This document shows positions 39,754 to 50,934 of a stretch of 64,000 nt of DNA, one piece after another. A program made the translations under genes and the position numbers. The stretch is from Linum tenue (taxonomy: Eukaryota > Streptophyta > Magnoliopsida > Malpighiales > Linaceae), in contig CAMGYJ010000011.1 in the NCBI GenBank assembly GCA_946122785.1, positions 37,164,513 to 37,228,512 of the forward strand, in the 5' to 3' direction. The notes beneath the pieces were generated by a model. That model saw only the letters and a list, made by a program, of their open reading frames with translations, did not search any database and had not been told where the DNA came from. Every line of letters begins with the position of its first letter. The first letter of the stretch is position 1.

Positions 39754-39906
39754 TACGTTGTACCACTGCACTAATATTTTTACAACTGCAATTTAAGCTA
39801 AGATATGAGATTTGTACCAGTGCACTGATATCACTACCAGTGCAGTGGTTCAAATCTCAGATCTTAGTTTAAATTGCAGTGGTACAAATATTAGTACAGT
39901 GGTACG
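39754..39906. repeat. Long inverted repeat (~68-bp arms) made of gtaccac-type words
   Basis: ttgtaccactgcactaatat ... gtaccagtgcact (39756-39824) is inverted at 39838-39906 with about 85-90% identity. The arms contain the words gtacca.tgcact and aactgcaattta. The transcript could fold into a long hairpin. A (GGT)n tract follows at 40063-40084. Confidence 0.75.
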
Positions 39907-40204
39907 AGAAAACAGAACTGGAAATCGAAAAGTCAGATATGGAAATCGAAAACTCACCGAGAGAGGAGCGTAGGGGAGAAGGGTGGCGCAACAATGGGGA
40001 TAGTGGCAGCAATGCCGGAGGATGGTGACAGTAGGACGACGGTGATTGAACAGAGGAGGATGATGGTGGTGGTGGTGGTGGTGGAAGGCGGTGGATGAGG
40101 ACGACGGTAGAAGGGATGGTGGTGATGGGGAGGAGGACAGCAGACGGCAACAAGGCGAGGGGTGGTGCGGGGTGATGGCCAAGACATGAGAAGTGGCGCA
40201 GGGG

Positions 40205-41614
40205 TGGTGGTGGTGTATTGCTTACAATACTAGTTTTTTACCCTGTCGGAGAAGTTCATTTTATTATTTATATTAGTTAACTTATCTACTTTTGGATCTT
40301 GTATACATTTTCTGCTCTCGCTTCATAAGTGAATATGTGGTATGCCTATATAAAAAATTCTTAATATTTAATAGTTAGCACACTCGCTTGTGATGTTTTT
40401 ATTCTCTGATCATAAATCATGTTGTAAAGGTTTATCATGTCCCAATTGAAATTTGACACACATCGTATCCCTTATAATGATTAAATTCTCTAAACCTCCC
40501 TCATTTTTATTGTTGATGTTCATGAAGTCTTTGTATAGCAACTTATGACGATTTTTCTGTCAAGATACAAATTATTATTATCTTATAATATATATCAATT
40601 GCTAATATTTTAAGTTTGGACTAACCGTCGACCCATCCATGCCTTTTGCCTAGATGTTCGTTTAGAGTCCGAATCCAAGGCATTCATATACACTATCGAA
40701 GTTTCTCATCTTAACATGTTCATTCAATGTATAATTTTTCAATTATTTGAATGTCCATTCGCTAAAATTTCGTTATAAATGGCGTTTGTTTTAGAACAAA
40801 AATTTTATTACTTATATTAATAATTGGTAGAAAGTGTATACGACATACAAATATTTCAGGTGCATTCAAAATTATGTATTCCTTGAATAATTAACTTATA
40901 ATTTTTTAACAAAATATTTTGTAGCAAAATTTAAAAGTTCATACAAACATTGTGTCTTGCACATGTATTTAAATTATTGGATGTATTGTAGACACATCTA
41001 TAGTTAATATCTAAACATATATATACAGAGAGTTTATTTTACTTTCAAGTTTCAACACTAATTAATACTTTTGAACTCAGCTTCTTGGGTGGAATATGAT
41101 ATCAATGTTTTTTGTTATTCCCCAAATTTGGTATGAAATTACAGGCTCACAACTATATAGACTTGTTATAATTTTCTTACTAAACTCATATTTATTAAAT
41201 ATTCTTCTTTTGAACCAATAGCTCGGTTTACACTATTGTAACTATAAATTATTTTTTTATATATGTGAAGTAAAACATTAATGTTCATAATTTAGATTTT
41301 TCTTAGCATGAAATGTGATGTTTAACGTACATCCTTAACAAAGATTTCTCTAAATTTCACACATTTCATTTTTCAAGGGATCTTTTGTCTCATCCTAGAA
41401 TATGAAATCAAAGTTCATCAACTATTATACTCAAATCATTTTGGAAACTTCAATTTATAATCTTTAACAATAAATAACTCCAAGTCTGAAAAGAAAATTT
41501 CTTAGCATATGATGTAAGACCTCAATAGAGCTTGCTCAATAAACATGACCTAGAGAAAATATTAGTAATGTGAAATTAGTATACATTATAAATACTGCAC
41601 ATGCGTTTCATATG
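40205..41614. other. AT-rich intergenic DNA
   Basis: 1.4 kb of AT-rich sequence with no open reading frame of note and no repeat I recognise. Confidence 0.4.
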
Positions 41615-43203
41615 TTTTTTTTTATGAATGGTTGGGCTTTTCATTTCATCAAAAATGGGCAAACAACTTTGCTGGCAACAAACTCTAACCAGCTAAGCAA
41701 TGAACAATTTAACAAGGAGTTCACATTAAACCGAACAGATTAGCCAAACTAACCCCATAAAAACTAGAAGAAACTATCAAGGATAGCATGATCCAGAAAC
41801 AGCCTCAGATCTCCTTTTATAGATCGAGTCAGCTCCTCCATGTCAAACACCTTACCTCCAAACTTTATCCTGCATCTCTCCCTCCAGATACTGGCAACAA
41901 GACTCTGCCAAATCACTTTACCCACCTGAGAAATATCATTCTTCCTTGTGAGATACTGGGATGCCCACTGAAGTTCAGATAGCCACTGATCTCCAGGAGA
42001 TCGAGTAGAGTACTTTGCAAACAACGTTTCAAAAAGCTGTTTATAGACAAGACACTCTGCAAACATATGTGACCTTGTTTCCAGGGAAGCGTTACAGAAA
42101 ACATAGTGGTGATTACCTGCAGCCCCCCCCCCCCCACCCTTGAGCCTTGTCCCCTGTCATGATATAATCATTCACTATGAGCCATACCAAGAACTGGTTT
42201 CTGGATATATTTGTTCCTTTCCAAACCAGAGAGTACCAAGAGACAGTGTTAGCTTTAGGCCTAAGCTCATCCCAAACTTTCTTTATTTGAAACTTTTTCA
42301 TAAGTTCTCCTTTCCAGTAAACCCCATTAGCCCCAGCCACCAGAAAGTTACTCAACCAATCTCTGCATTTCAGCAATTTCAACCACAACCAGGACCCTGC
42401 TTTTGAAGTGACAGCCCAAAAATCACACCTCTTGATTCTATACTCCCAAACCCAGGCCACCCACAATGACCCCTGCTTCAACAGTATAGCCCAGATATGC
42501 CTTATAACACAAGCGAGATTCCAAGATACCATGTCTCTAACCCCTAGTCCACCTTCCTTCTTAGGATAGGTAACCCTTGGCCAAGCAACCACAACCCTTT
42601 TCCTAGACCCTTCCCCCACACCCCACAAAAAGTCACTACACAGCTTCTCTATTGCTCTGATAACTGACTTAGGAAGGATAAAAATTGACATCCAGAATTG
42701 TGTTAGGCTATATAAAACTGACATGACCAATTGGAACTTCCCTGCATAAGTTAATGCTTTTGCTTTCCAACTGGATATTTTTCCTGTCACCCTATCAATC
42801 AGAGGGGAACAAGCTTTAATGGTGAGCTTACCTGCCAGTAGAGGAAGACCCAAATATCTAACTAGGAGCACCCCCAGTTTATACCCTGAATAGTTAGCCA
42901 TAGCCTCCTGCCATTCCACACTAATGCCACCACAATATAGCTCACATTTTGTTGGGTTTGGTTTTAGCCCTGACATTCTTCTGAACTCAGCAAGAACTTT
43001 CTTAATGCACTGAATCCCATAGTTAGAGCCATTAGAGAATAACAAAAGATCATCAGCAAACATAAGGTGGGTTAAACCCAGTCTCTTACACTGGGGATGA
43101 AAAGGCATCTCATTTTTCTTAACTGCTTCATTCATTAAGCAAGATAAGACTTCCATAGCCACGGCAAACAGATATGGGGAGAGGGGATTTCCCTGCCTCA
43201 ACC
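41615..43203 (-). mobile_element. 5'-truncated L1-type LINE (minus strand)
   Basis: On the minus strand the element opens inside RT at the motif RQGNPLSPYLF and ends with a poly(A) seen here as poly-T at 41615-41623. It is a different subfamily from the 30-kb copy. No clear TSD. Confidence 0.82.
41764..43201 (-). pseudogene. LINE reverse transcriptase C-terminal part
   Basis: From RQGNPLSPYLFAVAMEVLSC the frame is open to about 42113 and includes the catalytic LMFADDLLLFSNG (near 43040), KCELYCGGI, VRYLGLPLLAGKLTI, ISSWKAKALTYAGKFQLVMS, LWGVGEGSRKRVVVAWPRV, YPKKEGGLGVRDM, and the zf-RVT start VSWYSLVWKGTNISRNQFLV. A poly-G (plus-strand poly-C, 42121-42136) breaks the frame. The remainder continues in 42066-41764 (WLSELQWASQYL; VIWQSLVASIWRERC) to a stop. 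The front half of RT and the endonuclease are missing. Confidence 0.87.
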
Positions 43204-43645
43204 CTTTAGTATGAATACATGTAATTTTAGTTAAAATATCATATTTTATTCAAATATCAATATGAATTGTACGTAAATTGTCTTCAAATATGGTTATATA
43301 TGATTAAATTCATTTGATATTAATGATTTTTTTATATTTCTACATATTTTAATTAACCGGCATGAACCGACACAAACCTGTTGCACCACTGGTAAAACCA
43401 TTCTACTTGCTAAACCGGTTTGATAACCTTTCTCTCCATATATTATTTATATATATAATGCAAAAAAAAATCAAAATAATTATTGAATAAAAGAGAATTA
43501 AATATTAAAAGAAGAGAGAGGGATAACTCCATAAATAGGTCAATAACTATTTTTTTGATAAAAAAATTGTCCACCTTGGCAACTTGAGATCTCTCCAAGT
43601 GCTTATGTGACAAAATTTTAATTTTGAATTACCATAATATTATGT

Positions 43646-43679
<34 letters not shown>

Positions 43680-43698
43680 TATGGAATATCATATAATA
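43204..43698. repeat. AT-rich spacer with a (GATA)n microsatellite
   Basis: A tetranucleotide tagatagatagata run lies at 43645-43679. Nothing else recognised. Confidence 0.7.
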
Positions 43699-44103
43699 CA
43701 TATTGTTCTAAATGTAAGATGAAAGAAATCTCCAAACTATTAACGTTTAATTCGTAAAACATTTACATCATTGCTTATAATATTACTACAAGTCATTTTC
43801 AACATGCATTCCAAAACATTACATAATTCATATTGTAAGATGAAAAAAAATCTCCAAACTAAATAATATTTAATCCATAGATTGGATGCATCATTTACCT
43901 TATAATGTTATTACTAGTAGTTGTTCAATATACATTCTTCATTCATAAAAAAAAATTGTTCAATATATATTCCGAAATATCAAAGAATTCATATTGTTTC
44001 TATACGTAAGATGAAAGAAATCTCCAAACTAAATAATGTTTAATCTGTAAATTAGATGCACCATTTAGCTTACAATATTACTACTAGTAATTGTTCAAAA
44101 ACC
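43699..44103. repeat. Three-copy tandem repeat, unit about 130-160 bp
   Basis: Each copy starts tattgt....gtaagatgaaagaaat then ctccaaact.a.taa.gtttaat, followed by aatgtt.tta.ta.tag and ttcaa.a..cattc. Copies start near 43699, 43830 and 43992. They are AT-rich and diverged (about 80%), with no coding capacity. From 44104 to 44344 only unremarkable AT-rich sequence follows. Confidence 0.75.
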
Positions 44104-44344
44104 ATATAAGCCTAATCATAACAAAAAATATAGATAAAATTTCATGCTTTATGTCCAGCTCTTTATCCACAATTACTCACCAAGCACTCCTGAAATGAAC
44201 AATGGAATAAGCCAAAGTAGTATAAAAACAAGATAAGTTATCAGGATTAATAGAAGGAAATGAATATATGATATAGATTTCCAACAATGAAAACAAATTA
44301 AACTATGCAAGTATCCTCAATAATGATATATTTGAGAAGGTAAT

Positions 44345-44854
44345 TGTTGGGGGCAAGGAAGTAAAGGCCCAGGTAAAGGGCCAAGGGGCCATTATGGGCC
44401 GAGAGTGGGGGGCCAGGCCCAAGAGGGGACCAAGGCTTGAGGCCCAGGCAGTGGGGCCGAGCCTGGGAAGGGACGCATGGCGACAAAAGGGGGTGTAACG
44501 GTCAGAAGCGTACGGAGGAGACAGGTGGTGGGGCCGTGCGCCTCCGGGGGGCAAGCCGGTGTCAGAATGTCGGGGCGCCCGGGGAAAAGAAGGTACAGTG
44601 CATTTAATGAGGTGATGACGTAGGGCGGATTTGGGGGGCATTGGTCGACCCTTCCTCGGGTATAAATAGTGGAGTGGGTGGAGCTCATTTACTCGGGTTC
44701 CAACTTCTCTCTAAACTGATATTCGACTTCTCTCTCTAGAAAGTAGCTCTGACTTGGGCGTCGGAGTGCTAACGATCCCTCAAGGAGGGTTCGGTGGGCG
44801 CTTTTGTGTGCAGGAGGCGGAGCGCGCTAGCGGGGAGGTTACGTGGCTCAAACA
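44345..44854 (+). repeat. Tat 5' LTR
   Basis: Starts tgttgggggc, ends ctcaaaca. Contains a TATA box tataaata at 44661-44668 with a plausible transcription start about 30 nt later. Rich in ggccc and gggcc words. Confidence 0.93.
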
Positions 44855-44856
44855 AT

Positions 44857-44874
44857 TGGCGCACCAGGAAGGGG
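44857..44874 (+). promoter_or_regulatory. Tat primer-binding site
   Basis: tggcgcaccaggaagggg, two bases after the LTR end, with the TGG start expected for pairing to a tRNA 3' CCA. I do not assign the tRNA. Confidence 0.6.
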
Positions 44875-44918
44875 CATATAACCGAAAAGAAAGAAAAAGA
44901 AAGCAGAGAGAAAGGCTC

Positions 44919-45315
44919 ATGGATGAGGCGGCCGAAGCAGTGGGGGAAGGGGGTCGCGCCCACAACGAGGCGGCCTCAAAGGGCGCGTCTCGTGCGTCTG
45001 ATGAGGCGCAAGGAGTGGAGGGAGAAGCGCAGGAGACAGCCCAATCTGAGGGCGACACACTGACCAAGGAGCATTTGATCAGCATCATAGAGGAGCAAGC
45101 CCAGACGCTAGAGGCATTGAGAAGGGAGGTGGAGGCGCTCAAGAAAGGCGGGGACGCAGCGCCTCCCATCAGCGGGAAGAAGAGGGAAAGAGACGAAGAG
45201 GAGGAGGGGATGTCAAGCGCGATGAGGCGCACGGAGGAAGCAGGACACTGGGCGCGTCACGGGGCGCCAGATCTGGAGGAGCCAGTCGGGTGGGCGCCCA
45301 AGCGGTTAGGGCGTC
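44919..45315 (+). pseudogene. Tat gag N-terminal fragment, cut by the Athila-like insertion
   Basis: From the ATG at 44919 (MDEAAEAVGEGGRAHNEAAS) the frame encodes an Ala/Glu-rich N-terminus and a coiled-coil-like segment (LISIIEEQAQTLEALRREVE). A Lys/Arg-Glu region (KKRERDEEEEG) follows, then the frame is interrupted at 45315, where the Athila LTR begins (TGATAGACC). The capsid and zinc-knuckle parts are absent. Confidence 0.7.
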
Positions 45316-46659
45316 TGATAGACCGTCATTTACACATGTTTTTACCCTCATACTTACACCGTTTGAGGTGTTGATTCTCGTGTTTTAGGCCGATTTCACG
45401 CTAGGTTGTGCTTGTCTGTGTTATTTCAGGACCTAGTACGTGAATGAAGGCTTAGGAGCGAGTCTGGGGTCGATTGGACGCAGAACGGACGAAGGGCGAG
45501 CTTTTTGGGGAGTGCACGGGCAGACCAGGGAGCTGCACGGCCGTGCACTTGAGCCATTTGGCCGTGCACCTCATGTCGAGGCCATGCACGGCCAGACCCT
45601 GAAGATTGCACGGCCGTGCGCCTGGCCGTGCAAGGTGGATGAAGGCCGAATAATTGATACGGTGCGTTTTGAGGGTGCACGGCCAGAATGGTGTTGTGCA
45701 CGGCCGTGCACCTGGCCGTGCAACTCGGGAAAGTCGGTTTTAAAGCCTAATTCGAGCCAAAAGTGGGAGAATCGCGTTTTCAGAGCAAAAACAGAGCCCT
45801 AGAGAGAGAAAGTGCGAAGAACACATCCTAGAAGCTGTCTTAGAGCTGGATTTCATCGAATCGAGCTTGGAGATCGTCATAGGAGTGAAAATCATCGTCC
45901 CGGAGCAGATTATCCTCATCGTTATGAGTATGACTAATCCGATTCTTGTTTTCTCTTCTCTCTCTATGGAGTAGAACCCTTCTCTCACTTGGGTATGAAG
46001 AACCCTAGTTCCTTGTGTTAGGGATTTGATTGTAATGACTTGGGATGATATTACTGTTTGATTTTAATCGAATGACGCATGTTTAATGAATTGATTTGAG
46101 TCTGATCAGCTTTTCTCAATTTCTGCTGCAACCTGAGATAGATAGAATCTGATTAGGTTGTTAGAGCCTCTTCATTCGATAGTAGGAGATTGGCTATACG
46201 AGAGTTAGCCAGTTTACTGCTTTGTACTGGTGTTCTTGGCGCCAGTAGTGGAGTTCTGTGTTCATAGCCTCAGCTTTCTATCCCGGTGAAGACTAGTCGT
46301 CTGCCGGGTAGTTAGACTGAGAGGGCTTGGTCAGCTTAAGAGATTCCAAGCTACTGTCGGATCTTCCGCAGTCTAATCAACAGTAAATCAACCCAGGGAA
46401 TTACAATTGAACCTAACGAAGGGGCTAGGGGGACTCAATCCCGAGTGACTCTTACCTGCTTTAGAAACCCGAACAATTTACTGCTTTCTTGTTGCTTTTA
46501 CTTTTCACAACAATCACTCGACTTAGTTTGCTAGATAATAGAGAATCACGGAGTAAGCAGTAAATCTAGACCCCGGGTTGATAATTAAACTTGCCTATAC
46601 TGCAGTCCCTTTCATTGGTTACACTTGGCCATTGTTAGGTGTTGTGTTTTAGCATGTCA
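45316..46659 (+). repeat. Athila-like 5' LTR with palindrome cluster
   Basis: Starts TGATAGACCgtcatttacac and ends catgtCA. Same family as the solo LTR at 38.1-39.45 kb. Exact gcacggccgtgc palindromes at 45535-45546, 45608-45619 and 45698-45709, with gcacgg or ccgtgc half-sites between them. Confidence 0.88.
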
Positions 46660-46665
46660 AGTTTT

Positions 46666-46684
46666 TGGCGCCGTTGCCGGGGAC
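46666..46684 (+). promoter_or_regulatory. Athila-like primer-binding site
   Basis: tggcgccgttgccggggac a few bases after the LTR end. This is the PBS used by many Athila-type elements, complementary to the 3' end of tRNA-Asp as I recall it. Confidence 0.8.
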
Positions 46685-46802
46685 CCTCTAGGTTATTGGG
46701 GAAACGTGATAATTTGTTATTCTAGCTTTTTCTTTATTGCATTTTTCTTTTCCACCTGTGTGCCTTCACGGGTTGTTTCTGCTGACTGTGTGCAGGTAGT
46801 GC

Positions 46803-49577
46803 ATGACCCGTAGCCAGTCGGGAGATCTACTACCGTTAGACCAGGAGCTTGAACGAACTTGCAGGAATTTCAAGCGGGCTCTAAAGGCGCGACTGGCTGC
46901 GGAGAAGGCGCTAACACAGCTGCAGTTAGGAGAAGAAGAAGAAGGAGAGATGGGTGATCCGCAGAACCATGCTGTGATCCCCGAGGAGCAAACCATGGGA
47001 TCCTACTGGACCGCTAGGGCTGCGGACATGAGGTCACCTATTCAACACCCTCAGGTCCCAGCCAACAACTTTGAGGTGAGCACCTCCGTGATCACCATGC
47101 TGCGCGGTTCAGTAGTGTTCCGTGGTAAGGAGGGAGAGTGCCCTCGATCGCATCTCAGGCGATTCCACGAGCTCATCGATGGAATCAAGATCAATGGGGT
47201 ACCAGCAGATGCCATCCAGCTGAGGTACTTCCCATTCACTCTGGAAGGGCAGGCCAAGGAGTGGCTAGACACTCGACCTCCGGCCTCCATCACCACGTTC
47301 GCCAACCTGGCGGACAAGTTCCTCACCCGCTACCATCCTCCATCCAAGACAGCTGATCTCCAGAAGCAAATTACACATTTTGCTCAGGATGAGGATGAGA
47401 CCATCAGGGATGCATGGGAGAGGTACAACAGCCTTTTCCTCAGGTGTCCCAATCATGGTTTCAACGATGCGTTCAAGGTGGGCACCTTCTATCACGCCCT
47501 CTTCCCGGAGGACAAGCAGCTGATCGATTCGGTTTGTGGCGGGAACATGCTGACCAAAACCCCGCCACAGCTGAATCAACTCTTTGAAGAGATGGCGGAG
47601 AATGGTTATGATTGGGGCACTGCCAAGAGATCGAGGAGAGCACCAGGCCGGGGTGTGCATGCTGTGGGCACCCAGTCATCGGATTTGGTGCAGGTGGTAT
47701 CGAAGCTGGTTTCAGCTATCGATCGTTCTGGTTTGATTGCAGGTTCCGGACAGCAGCAGGCGATGCTCTGCCAATGGTGCGAAAGCACCCATCATACGGT
47801 GGAGGACTGCCAGGCGATGAAGGAATCAACCACACCCCAGGAGCAGGTGAACTTCATCAACAATGCCAGGCGCAATGACCCCTACAGCAACACGTACAAT
47901 GAGGGGTGGCGCCAGCATCCTAACTTCTCCTGGGCTGGGCCAAATCCCAAACCACCAGTTCCCCAGGGACCACCAGGCTTCCAGCGGCCACCATATCAGC
48001 CCAGACAGGGGCAATTCCAGCAGCAACAACAGTCTCTCTATCAGCCCATGCAGGGGCATGCTGCACAATCACAGCCGCGACCTTTCCAGCAGCCAGGCGC
48101 AGCCCCAGCTGCTCCAGTGCAGAATGATCAGATGGCTGACCTGCGGGACTTGGTGGGTTCTCTCGCCAGTACCAGTGCTCAGAAGTTCAACACCTTTGAG
48201 CAGTTCATGGAGAAGGCCTCGGGGAAACTCCTGGCTCTTGAAGCTGGCCAGAGGAACACACAGGCTGTTTTGCAGGATATCCAGACCCAGCTGGGGAGTG
48301 TGGCCCAAGCAGTGGCTCAAAGGGCGCCTGGTACTCTACCAGCGCAGACCATCCTTCACCCGCAGACCCCGGATGAGCGGTGTAATGCCATCATGACCAG
48401 GAGTGGCAAGCTGACTGTCGATCCCCCCGCTCGGGAACCGGAGAGAGAAAGCCCTGTTGCAGCATCTCCAGCGGTTGAACAAGAAGTTGAGGAGGAGGTT
48501 GAGGTGCCTGCACCTAACCCGCAACCAGTAGTGAAGGAGTATGTCCCTAAACTCCCTTTCCCTACTCGGTTGCACAAAGACAGGCTGGAGACAGAGTTCG
48601 AGAACTTCATGGCCATGCTCAAGAAGCTGAATGTCCAAGTGCCCTTCCTGGAGGCACTATCGCAAATGCCGAAGTATGCGAAGTTTCTGAAAGAGCTTCT
48701 CTCAAAGAAGCAGAAGCTGAGTGAGCTGGCCACTGTGGAGCTCAGCGAGGAGTGCTCGGCTATTCTGCAGAACAAGCTTCCGCAGAAGAAAAAGGACCCA
48801 GGTAGTTTCACTATCCCGTGCTCTATTGGTAAATTGCATGTAGAGAAGTCCTTGGCGGATTTAGGTGCTAGTATCAATGTTATTCCATACAAATTGTTCA
48901 TGAAACTAGGCCTAGGTGAACCCCGTGCTACTAGGATGACCCTTCAATTAGCTGACAGATCGGTAGTGCATCCTAGGGTTATAGTGGAAGACCTTCTGGT
49001 CAAGGTTGGCAAATTCACATACCCTGTGGATTTTGTTATCCTGGACATTAGTGAGGACACATAAGTGCCTCTTATACTGGAAAGGCCTTTCCTGGCCACC
49101 GCCAAGGCTCTCATAGATGTGCATGATGGGACCTTAGTTCTGAGGGATGGCGAGGAGCGAATAACATTTTCTGTTGCTAACACTTTACCTGATTCGTTAC
49201 CTCTGCATGCTGTATCTCACCAGGAGCACGAGTCTGTCGTGTATCCTCCTGTGCTGCCTGTTTTGCAGGATCCGTCTCCCCCACCTTCGCCGTTACTCCG
49301 GACCACCCCGTCACCCAAAGAACAGATCAAGGAGGAGTGGCGGCCGAAACTGCAGGCAGCTAAGCCTGCTCGCAAGAAAGCCGGAGACCACTATGAGCTG
49401 GTCCCGCCCCCACCTTGGCCATCCGAGTATTCACTCGCTTGCATCCTACCGGATGGCCAAGTCGAGCTGGCAAATGCAGGTGGCCACATTCGTCGCGTGC
49501 ATGGCCACCATTTGAAGCTGTACCTCAAGAGCGATGTGGATCCGCTCTTGAAGGCACCTGATCCTACACTTCCCTGA
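46803..49577 (+). pseudogene. Athila-like gag-protease ORF with in-frame stop
   Basis: The gag capsid domain is clear: LRYFPFTLEGQAKEWLDTRP, then TTFANLADKFLTRYHPPSKT, and GTFYHALFPEDKQLIDSVCG. A CCHC-like knuckle follows (CQWCESTHHTVEDC, about residue 320). After a Pro/Gln-rich linker, the aspartic-protease region reads IPCSIGKLHVEKSLADLGAS then INVIPYKLFMKLGLG; the catalytic site has the DLGAS form seen in Athila elements. A TAA at 49062-49064 interrupts the protease (DISEDT / VPLILERPFLAT), and the same frame continues to 49577. The last part (ILPDGQVELANAGGHIRRVH then GHHLKLYL) looks like the extreme integrase C-terminus, so RT-RNase H-integrase was deleted between protease and that tail. 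Conserved post-pol words (gcgcttgtggggaggcaacc) follow the stop. Confidence 0.85.
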
Positions 49578-49784
49578 GCATCCATACTGGCGTCCAGCTA
49601 AAAGACGGTAAAGAAGCGCTTGTGGGGAGGCAACCCCACCGAGGTTTGCATTTTCTTCCTCTTTTTCCTTTGATTTTGTGTATTTTTGAGTCTTGAGACG
49701 TTGATCCAGAGTTGCGTGTCGTTTTTGAGTGAAAACAGGCTGATTTCGGGACCCCAGCAAGTCGCATGGCCAGAACATAGGAGT

Positions 49785-50116
49785 GCACGGCCGTGCGCCT
49801 AGCCTGGCCTGGCCGTGCGAGCTCTCGTCCAGGAGTGCACGGCCAAAAGTGCAAAATGCACGGCCGTGCAGCATCCTCGGCCAGGCCGTGCAGCCTTGCA
49901 CGGGCAACTTGAAGCCTCGCACGGCCGTGCGGATACCACCCCCTGGCCGTGCGAGCTCTCGGCGTTAGTTGCACGGCCAAATGTGCCTTGTGCACGGCCG
50001 TGCAACACCCTCGGCCAGGCCGTGTCGGCCTGCACGGGCAGAAACCCAAGGTGCACGGCCGTGCGCCTCTGCCCGTGCAGCCGAGGCACGGGCTCTATAA
50101 ATGGCCGTGCACGGCC
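49785..50116. repeat. Palindrome array with alternating 73/61-bp spacing
   Basis: The 12-bp palindrome gcacggccgtgc starts at 49785, 49858, 49919, 49992 and 50053 (spacings 73, 61, 73, 61; composite period 134). The array ends with the inside-out form ggccgtgcacggcc at 50103-50116. Half-sites (ccgtgcgagctctcg, gttgcacggcca) recur at matching places. The word is the same as in the 5' LTR of this element. Confidence 0.9.
50092..50099 (+). promoter_or_regulatory. TATA-like box before the Athila downstream ORF
   Basis: ctataaat directly ahead of the last palindrome, about 840 bp before the ATG of the Athila-type ORF. It could drive a separate RNA for that ORF. This is inference from sequence alone. 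Confidence 0.3.
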
Positions 50117-50934
50117 ATTGTGGTCAGAATCTCAAATCTACTCGCCGGAAATCTTCCCCCTCGCCGGAAAAACGCGCCCAACCTACCTTTTTTCGACTTT
50201 TCCGGCCACTTTGGGTACTTTTTTCACCAAATCAACACCAAACCCACTCCTTCTACACCCAAAGCGGCCTATCCCCCGAGTTTGAGCGTGTTTGGGCGAC
50301 ATTTTTGTCGCCGGAGGCGATTTCCGGCGAGAATCCGGCGAGGCTCCGACGAGCATTTCCGGCCAGATTTTCGGCATTTCGTCGAGTCCCTTGTCTTCCC
50401 CTCATCATCCCCTACACCTCTACTTGAGTCTCCAGGTTTGATTTTGTCCCTAACTATGTTAATTGTGGAGAATTGAGTGTGTAGGGTGTATGTTAGAGAA
50501 TCTTATTGAATCCTGTGATTTGTGTGAAATTGATTGAGGGGAATGCATGGGATGTGATTGAATTATGTTGGGCAATGTCCCATATGCTTGTTTGAGCCCT
50601 TGTGTGCAAGAATTTGGCCAATTTCATGCTTAACTTAATAGTGCACACAAGGTGTTCGATGAAATGCCTGTTTTCCATGCCATGTTGTGGCCACCGGTTG
50701 GGGCCCTTAATGATGTAGTTTGTGGTTGTATTTGCTATGGATGTGAACCTTGAGTTGCCTACTTTCTTGTGAATGTGCACCCCCACCCAGATTATGCTTG
50801 ATTTATCGAGTTTTTGACCCCCGAACTATGGATGAAACCATGGTTCGGCTGCTTTCTGTACTTAAGTGTGGGGGTGGGCTTGACCTTTTCTTTGGCTCTT
50901 TTGGTTCCACTTTGGGTTGTTGTTTTGCAGGGCA

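Noticed and set aside
39850..40187. Pro/Ser/His-rich minus-strand ORFs
   Set aside because: Products of the (GGT)n repeat and the inverted repeat; no domain.
49785..50116. CRISPR-like look of the regularly spaced palindromes
   Set aside because: Plant nuclear retrotransposon context; the intervals are themselves repeats rather than unique spacers, and no cas genes are present.
49446..50285. Long overlapping ORFs across the palindrome array
   Set aside because: Open on both strands because of the GC-rich repeat; the peptides are repetitive (ARPC/HGRA words) and overlap in every frame.
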